DNA from: Sulfitobacter sp.
Lineage (GTDB): Bacteria > Pseudomonadota > Alphaproteobacteria > Rhodobacterales > Rhodobacteraceae
Direction of reading: 5' to 3'
NCBI GenBank assembly: GCA_024636405.1
Contig: JAGXHC010000079.1
Span: forward strand, 1 to 5,649
DNA length: 5,649 bases
Position numbers and translations under genes: made by a program. The number at the start of each line of letters is the position of its first letter. Position 1 is the first letter of the stretch. Below, in pieces: positions 1-5,649 of this stretch. Below the pieces are notes generated by a model. That model was not told the origin of the DNA. It saw only the letters and a list, made by a program, of their open reading frames with translations, and did no database searches.

Positions 1-30
1 AAGCGTTAGACCCTGTTCAGTGCACGCCCC

Positions 31-900
31 TCAGGCGCGTTTTTGGCGGGAGATCTGAACGGCCAGAATGCCCATCGCAATGATGAAGACGCCCAGAATG
101 TCGCGCGGGCCGATCTGTTCACTGAGCAGGACGGAGGCGACGGCGACGCCGAAAAACGGATTGAGGAAATGAAATGTAGCCGCGCGGGTGGCCCCGATGC
201 GGTCAACCAGCCAGAACCAGACCACGGTGGCCAGCAGGCCGGGGACAAGGCAGGTATAAATGAACGCAATTGCCAGCGGCCAGGTTGGGTTGACGCGCGG
301 TGTCTCGAACAACAAGGTTGCGATGCTGAGCGCGACGCAGCCGACCAACATCTGCAACCCCACCACCATCAGGAAATTGCCGCCAGATGTCGCGCCGCGG
401 ACCGCCAATGTGGCCACGGTCAGCGCGATGACACCGATCCCGCACAACAAGACGCCCGTCATGTCAACGCCGCCGCTGAACCGTGCGGCCATGATGATGC
501 CGACACCGGTCATGCCGGCGATCAGACCGGCAATGCCCAACGGGCGCAGTTTGTCACCCATGAACAGCCACGCGGCCAGTGCAACCAACAGCGGCATGGT
601 GGAGGCGATAATCGCGGCGAGAGACGCCTGCACGGTCTGCATCGCAACGAAGTTGAGGCCAAGGTACACAGCGTTCTGGAGGATGCCGAAGACGATGGTT
701 GCACGCCACTGTGACGGCGTCAGTCGCCAGCTTTGGCCCAAGGCAAGGGCCAGTCCGACACCCAGAAGGCCGGACACAAGATACCGCATCGACAGCGCGA
801 ACAGCGGGGATGCGTCGCCGACGATGATCCGCGCGGAGGTGAAGGCCGAAGACCACATCAGGGCGAACACAAGACCGGCCAGTATCGCGCGAATGTCCAT
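31..900 (-). CDS. DMT-superfamily (EamA-domain) inner-membrane transporter
   Basis: A 289-residue, very hydrophobic protein of the length usual for ten-helix drug/metabolite transporters (EamA family, RhaT/YdcZ-like). The two-fold EamA repeat is visible. The first half runs from MWSSAFTSARI (residues 15-25) through the helix pairs to GIAGLIAGMTGVGIIM (122-137). The second half runs from about residue 148 to the end and holds LNPFFGVAVASVLLSEQIG (246-264) and a last helix near 266-282, followed by a short basic tail. Family members export amino acids, metabolites or drugs across the inner membrane; the substrate cannot be read from the sequence. The ATG at 900 starts directly before the first helix and has only a weak CAGG ribosome site (908-911). 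The gene is cut off from the upstream HU gene by an intrinsic terminator, so it should have its own promoter between 901 and 1012. A GATAAA-like -10 lies in that gap, but I see no good -35. Family assignment is firm, substrate unknown. Confidence 0.93.
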   Translation of the reverse strand: MDIRAILAGLVFALMWSSAFTSARIIVGDASPLFALSMRYLVSGLLGVGLALALGQSWRLTPSQWRATIVFGILQNAVYLGLNFVAMQTVQASLAAIIASTMPLLVALAAWLFMGDKLRPLGIAGLIAGMTGVGIIMAARFSGGVDMTGVLLCGIGVIALTVATLAVRGATSGGNFLMVVGLQMLVGCVALSIATLLFETPRVNPTWPLAIAFIYTCLVPGLLATVVWFWLVDRIGATRAATFHFLNPFFGVAVASVLLSEQIGPRDILGVFIIAMGILAVQISRQKRA

Positions 901-1012
901 AGTTTTGCCTGCCGCCCAATCCCGATTTATCAGACGCGACCTTTTCTGAAAGTCGGACCAAGGGCAAGGGGCCGCGCCACCACGGGCGGCATCAGATCAC
1001 ACCACAAACGAA

Positions 1013-1038
1013 AAGGGCCGCCCATGAAGGCGGCCCTT
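1013..1038 (-). terminator. Intrinsic terminator of the HU gene
   Basis: A perfect 10-bp stem, AAGGGCCGCC (1013-1022) against GGCGGCCCTT (1029-1038), closes a 6-base loop. Read on the minus strand, the GC-rich stem ends in a run of four T (1014-1011), then CG and another TTT. It starts 26 bases past the HU stop codon, where a rho-independent terminator for that gene belongs. It also separates HU from the exporter gene downstream. The plus-strand reading is followed by GTTAAGTTGG, a poorer T tract, so the minus direction is the working one. Confidence 0.85.
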
Positions 1039-1064
1039 GTTAAGTTGGCCACGAGGGCCGGAAC

Positions 1065-1355
1065 TTAGTTGTTCACGCTGTCCTTGAGCGCCTTCGCGAT
1101 GGTCATTTTCACCACCTTGTCGGCATCTTTCTTGAACTGCTCGCCGGTCGCAGGGTTGCGGACCATACGCTCGGGCCGTTCGCGGCAGTAGATTTTGCCA
1201 ACGCCGGGCAGAGTTACGGCGCCGCCGTTCGACACTTCACGCGTGATCAGGTTGCACACCGCGTCAAGCGCTGCGCCTGCAGATTTCTTGTCTGTGCCCA
1301 TATCATCCGCCAGTGCGGCGACGAGTTGGGTTTTAGTCATTGGTTTGGTTGCCAT
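1065..1355 (-). CDS. hupB: HU family nucleoid-associated DNA-binding protein
   Basis: A 96-residue basic protein, close to the 90-residue norm of HU/IHF. HU dimers bind and bend DNA without strong sequence preference and help compact the nucleoid. The N-terminal helices (about 7-42, starting MTKTQLVAALADDMG) form the dimer core. GAVTLPGVGKI (45-55) is the conserved turn into the beta arm. RNPATGEQ (66-73) is the arm tip, with the proline (68) that intercalates between base pairs. IAKALKDSVN (86-95) is the C-terminal helix. The usual F-x-x-G-K before that helix is replaced by VVKMTIAK (81-88), a spelling I associate with Rhodobacterales HU but have not checked. The start is supported by a strong ribosome site. 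A poor promoter candidate lies upstream (TTGTGT at 1431-1426, an 18-base spacer, TACATT at 1407-1402). It ends in its own terminator, so it is probably monocistronic. The symbol is a family-level guess; IHF is less likely from the arm sequence. Confidence 0.93.
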   Translation of the reverse strand: MATKPMTKTQLVAALADDMGTDKKSAGAALDAVCNLITREVSNGGAVTLPGVGKIYCRERPERMVRNPATGEQFKKDADKVVKMTIAKALKDSVNN

Positions 1356-1364
1356 CTTTTTTAT

Positions 1365-1370
1365 CTCCTT
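1365..1370 (-). promoter_or_regulatory. Strong Shine-Dalgarno site of the HU gene
   Basis: On the minus strand AAGGAG lies 9 bases before the ATG at 1355, and an A-rich spacer separates the two. It is the best ribosome site in the window, fitting the high expression expected of HU, and it fixes the start codon. Confidence 0.8.
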
Positions 1371-1484
1371 CGTCCGCCCGAATTTAGGGCCTCACGACCG
1401 GAATGTAACGGCATGTAGTGGGATAACACAACGAATAGTGGTGCGAAAAACGTTAAAACATGAGTTTTTTGCTGATTTCCGCCG

Positions 1485-2948
1485 TCAAAGGAAGGCGGTT
1501 TCGTCAAATGACCGCAATTTCCGACTGTGAATACGCTCCAACGGCATGCGGCGCAAGAGTTCCATCGCGCGGATTCCTATCATTAAATGGCGCGCAACCT
1601 GCGTTTTATAGAAATCCGACGCCATTCCCGGCAGTTTCAGCTCGCCGTGCAGCGGTTTGTCGGAGACACACAGAAGCGTGCCGTAAGGCACACGGAAGCG
1701 ATAGCCATTGGCGGCAATCGTAGCGCTTTCCATATCCAGCGCGATTGACCGCGATTGGCTGAGACGGTGCACCGGCCCTGAATGATCACGCAATTCCCAG
1801 TTGCGGTTGTCGATGGTGGCAACGGTGCCGGTCCGCATGATCCGCTTCAGCTCGTACCCTTCGAGTTGGGTGACCTGCGCCACTGAACGTTCCAGCGCGA
1901 TCTGGATTTCCGCCAATGCCGGGATCGGCACCCAAACCGGGAGGTCATCATCCAACACGTGGTCTTCGCGCAGATAGGCATGGGCCAGCACAAAGTCCCC
2001 CAGCGCCTGCGAATTGCGCAGCCCGGCACAATGGCCGACCATAATCCAGGCATGCGGACGCAGCACCGCGATATGGTCGGTCGCTGTCTTGGCATTCGAG
2101 GGGCCGACGCCGATGTTTACCAGCGTGATCCCGGTCCCATCAGCGCGTTTCAGGTGATAGGTTGGCATCTGAGGCGTCTTCAATGTCTCAGGCAAAAGCG
2201 CATCGCCGTCGGTGATTTCGTTATTGCCGGTGGACACGAAAGACGTATAGCCGCTGTCGGGGTCGCGCAGCATGGCGCGGGCGTATTCTTCAAATTCGGT
2301 CACGTAGAACTGGTAGTTGGTGAACAGCACGTGACACTGGAAATGTTCCGGATCGGTGGCCGTGTAATGGCTCAGCCGTGCCAGCGAATAATCCACCCGC
2401 TGCGCGGTGAAGGGCGCCAGCGGTCGGACGCCGTCCTGTGGCACATGGGTGCCATTCACGATGTCATCGTTGGTTGTGGCCAGATCAGGCACATCAAAGA
2501 CGTCGCGCAGGGTAAAATCAGCGGCGCCTTCCTGTGGGACGGTCATGGCATCGTCACCCGACACGGCAAAATGCACCGGAATGGGCGTGTCCGAAGATCC
2601 GATGATCACCGGTTGTGCGTGGTTTTCGATCAGCAATCCGATCTGCTGGATCAGATAGCTTCGAAACAGGTCCGGGCGCGTGATTGTGGCCGCGAAAGTA
2701 CCGGGCGAGGATACATGCCCGAACGCCAGTCGGCTGTCTACGCGGGCATATGTCGAAGTGCGAAAGCGTATCTCCGGGTAATAGGCGCGGATGCGCACGC
2801 GGTCCGGCGTTTGCTCCATCGCTTTGGCAAAGTGATCGCGCAGAAATGCGGTGGCCTGCATATAAAGCTCGGTCAGGCGGTCCACGGCCTCGGTGGCATC
2901 GTGGAAAAGTTCGGCGTCCGTGGCTGTGGGGGTAATGAGTTTGGTCAT
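1485..2948 (-). CDS. amn: AMP nucleosidase
   Basis: A 487-residue cytoplasmic enzyme, practically the same length as E. coli Amn (about 484). It hydrolyses AMP to adenine and ribose 5-phosphate and so trims the adenylate pool. The N-terminal AMP-nucleosidase-specific domain covers about residues 1-180. The rest is the nucleoside-phosphorylase-like catalytic domain. Landmarks are VNIGVGPSNAKT (277-288, phosphate/ribose pocket), MVGHCAGLRNSQALGDFVLA (303-322), ALDMESATIAANGYRFRVPY (403-422, with the purine-nucleosidase-type Met-Glu pair) and CVSDKPLHGELKLPG (427-441), whose Asp430 sits at the catalytic acid position. The C-terminal IHSRKLRSFDETAF closely recalls the E. coli tail. The ATG overlaps the stop of the adenine deaminase gene as ATGA. 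No Shine-Dalgarno is seen before it, so translation probably depends on coupling to that gene. No clear intrinsic terminator follows: the CCGCC/GGCGG hairpin at the stop has no U tract. In E. coli the enzyme is allosteric (MgATP activates, phosphate inhibits); that is family knowledge only. Confidence 0.97.
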   Translation of the reverse strand: MTKLITPTATDAELFHDATEAVDRLTELYMQATAFLRDHFAKAMEQTPDRVRIRAYYPEIRFRTSTYARVDSRLAFGHVSSPGTFAATITRPDLFRSYLIQQIGLLIENHAQPVIIGSSDTPIPVHFAVSGDDAMTVPQEGAADFTLRDVFDVPDLATTNDDIVNGTHVPQDGVRPLAPFTAQRVDYSLARLSHYTATDPEHFQCHVLFTNYQFYVTEFEEYARAMLRDPDSGYTSFVSTGNNEITDGDALLPETLKTPQMPTYHLKRADGTGITLVNIGVGPSNAKTATDHIAVLRPHAWIMVGHCAGLRNSQALGDFVLAHAYLREDHVLDDDLPVWVPIPALAEIQIALERSVAQVTQLEGYELKRIMRTGTVATIDNRNWELRDHSGPVHRLSQSRSIALDMESATIAANGYRFRVPYGTLLCVSDKPLHGELKLPGMASDFYKTQVARHLMIGIRAMELLRRMPLERIHSRKLRSFDETAFL

Positions 2949-4762
2949 GTAATTGGTTCTAATAGGGGCATGAATTCAAATTTGCGTACATCGACCAGTC
3001 CCAGATCGGAAATACGCAGTTCGGGGATAACGACCAGCGCCAGCAGGGAATGCTGCATATAGGCGTTGTTCAATGTGCAACCGCAGTCGCGCATGGCCTG
3101 CATCATGCGTTCGGCACTGGCCGCGACGTCGGTTGCCGGGCTGTCGGACATCAGGCCGGCAATGGGCAGTTTGACCAATGCCAGTTCCTGATCATCGCGG
3201 AAGATCGTGATGCCGCCGCCCACCTCAGCCAGCCGGTTCGCGGCCAGCGCCATCTGGTCGGCATCGGTGCCCACGACGATCATGTGGTGGCTGTCGTGTG
3301 CCACGGTGGACGCCATGGCCATACGCCCGTCATAGCCAAAGCCGGAGACAAAGGCGTTAACGACCCCCCCGGTGGCGCGGTGCCGTTCAACCAGCGCGAT
3401 CTGGCATACCTCGCCGGTGGCCTGCACCCGCCCGTCCGTGACCGGCAGTTCAAATTGCAACGCTTTTGTCGGAGCCTGATTTTCCACCACGCCAATGACA
3501 TTGGCGGTCACGGCGTTGGCCCCGGCGGGCGCCGCAATGTGAAATGCCTCTGCGGTCAGGGTCTTGCCCATATGCACCGTCTGGCGCGCGCTGTCGGGCC
3601 AGTTGTAATGGGGGCAATCAACAAGGCATTTGCCCGCCTCGGCGACAATACGACCGCGTGCAATCACCACGTCAATCGGCAGCGTTCTGAGGTCCGGGGT
3701 CAGGATCACATCCGCCCTGCGACCGGGCGTCAATGACCCGATGTCACGTTCCATCCCGAAGTGGGTGGCGGTGTTGATCGTGGCCATCTGCAAGGCGATC
3801 ACCGGGTCGCATCCACAATCGATGGCATGACGCACGACGCGGTTCATATGTCCGTCGTTGACCAATGTACCCGAATGGCAATCGTCCGTGCACAGAATGA
3901 AACTGCGCGGATCAAGCCCTTTTTCCGTCACCGCCGTGATCTGGATTTCTACGTCGTACCACGCGGACCCCAGCCGCATCATGGACCGCATCCCTTGCCG
4001 CACGCGCGCAATGGCGTCGGCTTCGCAGGTGCCTTCATGGTCATCCGCAGGGCCCCCTGCGACATAGGCGGCAAATGCCGGGCCCAGATCGGGAGAGGCA
4101 TAATGCCCGCCCACGGTCTTGCCCGCCGCCTGCGTCGCCGCGATTTCAGCCAGCATTTTGGGATCAGCATTGCTGACGCCGGGGAAATTCATCATCTCGC
4201 CCAGACCGACAATGCCGGGCCATGTCATCGCTTCGGCGACATCGTCCGCCGTGATCTCAAATCCGGTGGTTTCAAGGCCCGGCGCTGAAGGTGCGCAGGA
4301 CGGCATTTGCGTAAAGATATTGACGGGCTGCATCCGGGCTTCGTCATGCATCATCCGCACGCCGTCCAGGCCCAGAACATTGGCGATTTCATGCGGGTCG
4401 GTAAACATGGACGTGGTGCCATGCGGGATAACGGCGCGGGCAAATTCGGCAGGGGTCAGCATGCCGGATTCAATATGCATATGCGCGTCACAAAGGCCGG
4501 GGATCATATAGCGACCGGCGGCGTCGACAATCTGGGTGTCATCACCGCGGCAATGATCGGCGGATGGTCCGACGAAGGCAATGCGCCCGGCGACGATGGC
4601 GATGTCATGATCTGGCAGACATTCGCGGGTGTGAACATTCACCCAGATGCCCCCGGTGATAATCATATCCGCGGCGCGCCTTCCGGCGGCAACGGCGATC
4701 AATTGGTCGGCAACGTCATGCCATGCGGGAAAGGATTTATGTGTCATGTCCCAAGGTGCCAT
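2945..4762 (-). CDS. ade: Adenine deaminase (AdeC type, amidohydrolase superfamily)
   Basis: A 605-residue cytoplasmic metalloenzyme that deaminates adenine to hypoxanthine and ammonia. The N-terminal beta region includes ITGGIWVNVHT (35-45). The metal site begins with PGLCDAHMHIESG (88-100), where His94 and His96 are ligands. It continues with FTDPHEIANVLG (120-131), VGLGEMMNFPGV (185-196, Glu189), GGHYASPDLG (218-227, His220), DDHEGT (240-245) and LCTDDCHSGTL (290-300). MATINTATHFGM and IGSLTPGRRAD (326-351) close the barrel. The adenine-deaminase-specific C-terminal domain has TVAHDSHHMIVVG (486-498) and KLPIAGLMSD (531-540). Two spellings differ from the common bacterial pattern (GHAPGLSG and HDSHN) but fit, from memory, an alphaproteobacterial paralogue group. 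The start is uncertain. The ATG at 4762 has no ribosome site, and the ATG at 4747 (MTHKSF, 600 residues) has only a GGGA one base away. I list the longer form, though the shorter is equally likely. It is first in a two-gene unit with amn and diverges from the VOC gene. Confidence 0.95.
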   Translation of the reverse strand: MAPWDMTHKSFPAWHDVADQLIAVAAGRRAADMIITGGIWVNVHTRECLPDHDIAIVAGRIAFVGPSADHCRGDDTQIVDAAGRYMIPGLCDAHMHIESGMLTPAEFARAVIPHGTTSMFTDPHEIANVLGLDGVRMMHDEARMQPVNIFTQMPSCAPSAPGLETTGFEITADDVAEAMTWPGIVGLGEMMNFPGVSNADPKMLAEIAATQAAGKTVGGHYASPDLGPAFAAYVAGGPADDHEGTCEADAIARVRQGMRSMMRLGSAWYDVEIQITAVTEKGLDPRSFILCTDDCHSGTLVNDGHMNRVVRHAIDCGCDPVIALQMATINTATHFGMERDIGSLTPGRRADVILTPDLRTLPIDVVIARGRIVAEAGKCLVDCPHYNWPDSARQTVHMGKTLTAEAFHIAAPAGANAVTANVIGVVENQAPTKALQFELPVTDGRVQATGEVCQIALVERHRATGGVVNAFVSGFGYDGRMAMASTVAHDSHHMIVVGTDADQMALAANRLAEVGGGITIFRDDQELALVKLPIAGLMSDSPATDVAASAERMMQAMRDCGCTLNNAYMQHSLLALVVIPELRISDLGLVDVRKFEFMPLLEPIT

Positions 4763-4772
4763 ATGGTATGGC
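4758..4772. promoter_or_regulatory. Inverted repeat between divergent ade and VOC starts
   Basis: GCCATA (4758-4763) and TATGGC (4767-4772) are perfect inverted arms around TGG. They lie across the possible ade start codon and about 30 bases before the VOC start. The spot is where an operator shared by two divergent genes could sit, but the arms are only 6 bp and no regulator family signature is recognisable. It may be chance. No good -10/-35 pair for either gene was found here. Confidence 0.25.
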
Positions 4773-4789
4773 CATGTTCAAGCACACCC

Positions 4790-4797
4790 GGAAGGGG
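4790..4797 (+). promoter_or_regulatory. Shine-Dalgarno site that fixes the VOC gene start
   Basis: GGAAGGGG lies 6 bases before the ATG at 4804. The in-frame upstream ATGs at 4723, 4768 and 4774 lack comparable sites, and the first would run into the adenine deaminase gene, so this site decides for 4804. Confidence 0.7.
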
Positions 4798-4803
4798 AAT
4801 CCG

Positions 4804-5238
4804 ATGGATTTCGAGACCGTATCGCCCGAAGACTTTGGCGCTGGCCTGCGCGGTATCGGGCTTAACCTGCTGGTTCGCGATGTGCCGCGTCAGGCGGCGT
4901 TTCTGTCAGAAACATTCGGGATGACTGCGCACCGTGTTACGGCAGATTTCGCCATAATGGTTTACGGCGGGCAAGCGTTCCAGTTGCACAGTGATGCAAC
5001 GTACCACAACAATCCGCTGCTGGGGCTGGTGCCGGAAAACCCGCCGCGCGGCGGGGGGTTGGAGATCAGATTATATGACAGCGATCCGGACGCGGTCTGC
5101 CTGCGCGTCGCGGCGGCGGTTGGTGCGGCGGCGGGTGGCACGGTGCTGCAAGGTCCGACGGACAAGCCCCACGGCCTGCGAGAAGCCTATGTCCTGTGCG
5201 AAAACGGCTATGCCTGGGTGGCAAGCCGTCCGCTTTGA
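4804..5238 (+). CDS. VOC superfamily protein (glyoxalase/bleomycin-resistance-like)
   Basis: A 144-residue soluble protein of the length usual for single-chain vicinal-oxygen-chelate proteins, which contain two beta-alpha-beta-beta-beta units. The first unit is at about 17-62: GIGLNLLVRDVPRQAAFLSETFGM (17-40) is the typical opening strand and helix, and FAIMVYGGQAFQLH (49-62) the following strands. The second covers about 85-142, with GLEIRLYDSDPDAVCLRVAA and then DKPHGLREAYVLCENGYAWV (120-139), the familiar segment carrying the closing strands. Candidate metal ligands are His62, Glu87 and Glu127 or Glu133. This is an inference from fold position; no substrate is implied. Relatives include glyoxalase I, ring-cleavage dioxygenases, epimerases and antibiotic-binding proteins, so the activity is open. 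An alanine-rich stretch (103-112) sits between the halves. The ribosome site at 4790-4797 supports this start. It diverges from adenine deaminase across a very short gap, so its promoter must overlap the ade 5' end. Its last 31 bases overlap the convergent regulator. Confidence 0.85.
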   Translation: MDFETVSPEDFGAGLRGIGLNLLVRDVPRQAAFLSETFGMTAHRVTADFAIMVYGGQAFQLHSDATYHNNPLLGLVPENPPRGGGLEIRLYDSDPDAVCLRVAAAVGAAAGGTVLQGPTDKPHGLREAYVLCENGYAWVASRPL

Positions 5239-5649
5239 AATGCTGCAAGGGCACGGCGCAGCCATGCCGAAAAGGCTTGTGCTGCGGGCATGGATTGTGC
5301 CTGCGCGGATTGGATCAGGTAGTAGGCCTCGGGCATTGCGGCGCGGTGGGAATAAGGCGCGATCATGCGGCCTTGGGCGATCATGCCCGCCACCAGCGCA
5401 TCATGACCCAGCGCCATACCCCGCCCCGACGCAGCAACGGCCAGCGGCACGGCATAGGTCGTCACATATGTCACAGGCGGATCGCCCCAGTGCAGGTCTT
5501 GTTCTTCTGCCCAGGTGGCCCAGTTGGCCATCATGCCGGAACAGTCGAACAGCGCCTGACCCTGCACATCCTCCAGTGGCACGGCACAACCGGGTGCGCA
5601 GACTGGATAATAGCTGTCGCGCATCAACGGTTCGGCCAGCACGGTATCA
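5208..5649 (-). CDS. LysR-family transcriptional regulator, C-terminal part
   Basis: The frame stays open to the right window edge and reads ...DTVLAEPLMRDSYYPVCAP, so the gene continues outside. The GTG at 5642 is an internal codon, not a start. About 146 residues of the roughly 300 expected are visible. They are the second half of the periplasmic-binding-protein-like effector domain. Typical marks are SYYPVCAPG near the start, then a FDC strand. After that comes the GRGMALGHDALVAGMIAQGRMIAPY segment, split here as GRGMALGHDALVAG and GRMIAPY. EAYYLIQ and AFSAWLRRAL finish the domain. These features resemble the GcvA-like branch of LysR proteins. The N-terminal helix-turn-helix is not in the window. 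Its usual target, a divergent promoter, would lie to the right, so nothing here says it controls the genes in this window. Its 3' end overlaps that of the VOC gene by 31 bases. Family assignment is good, ligand unknown. Confidence 0.88.
   Translation of the reverse strand, partial: DTVLAEPLMRDSYYPVCAPGCAVPLEDVQGQALFDCSGMMANWATWAEEQDLHWGDPPVTYVTTYAVPLAVAASGRGMALGHDALVAGMIAQGRMIAPYSHRAAMPEAYYLIQSAQAQSMPAAQAFSAWLRRALAAFQSGRLATQA

Noticed and set aside
43..949. Plus-strand open frames opposite the exporter gene (43-714 and 260-949)
   Set aside because: They mirror a gene with a clear membrane-protein pattern. Their own translations look like composition artefacts and have no ribosome sites worth noting.
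1479..1498. CCGCC/GGCGG hairpin across the amn stop codon as a terminator
   Set aside because: Only five base pairs with a ten-base loop, and the minus strand continues with AAATCAGC, not a T run.
1959..3062. Long plus-strand open frame (367 codons) opposite amn and the end of ade
   Set aside because: It is antisense to two clearly recognised enzymes. Long open frames opposite genes are expected in GC-rich DNA, and the translation is rich in His, Arg, Gly and Gln without any domain pattern.
4723..4803. Longer N-terminus for the VOC protein from ATG 4723
   Set aside because: The extra 27 residues resemble no VOC opening and overlap the adenine deaminase 5' end. The strong ribosome site points to ATG 4804.
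5208..5642. A complete 144-residue gene starting at GTG 5642
   Set aside because: The reading frame continues past the GTG to the window edge with typical LysR residues, so this is the tail of a longer gene.
1..5649. Defence system, mobile element, CRISPR or riboswitch
   Set aside because: No transposase, integrase, nuclease or toxin pattern, no spaced repeats and no long structured leader were found. All coding space is taken by housekeeping-type genes.

Overview
The window is ordinary chromosomal DNA from a high-GC alphaproteobacterium. The HU protein, the adenine deaminase subfamily and the overall protein style best resemble the Roseobacter/Rhodobacteraceae group. That placement is an inference from remembered family patterns, not from a search. 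I see no insertion sequences, phage genes, CRISPR repeats, tRNA or rRNA, and no gap without a gene longer than 300 bases.

Layout from left to right. A DMT/EamA-type membrane exporter (31-900, minus) is followed by a 164-base gap that holds the intrinsic terminator of the next gene. That gene is a small HU-type nucleoid protein (1065-1355, minus) with a strong ribosome binding site. After a 129-base AT-richer gap come two minus-strand purine salvage genes read right to left: adenine deaminase (2945-4762), then AMP nucleosidase (1485-2948). Their stop and start codons overlap in an ATGA. Divergent from adenine deaminase is a small VOC-fold (glyoxalase/bleomycin-resistance-like) protein (4804-5238, plus). 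Its 3' end overlaps the 3' end of a convergent LysR-family regulator (5208-5649, minus), whose N-terminal half lies beyond the right edge.

How the genes work together. AMP nucleosidase splits AMP into adenine and ribose 5-phosphate, and adenine deaminase turns adenine into hypoxanthine and ammonia. The coupled pair therefore encodes a short AMP-to-hypoxanthine route that adjusts adenylate pools and feeds guanine nucleotide synthesis or purine catabolism. The exporter, HU, VOC protein and LysR regulator have no obvious biochemical link to this pair. I found no convincing undescribed system. The points most worth checking are the amn-ade coupling, the subfamily-specific active-site spellings in the deaminase, the inverted repeat at the ade/VOC divergent start, and the overlapping convergent 3' ends.
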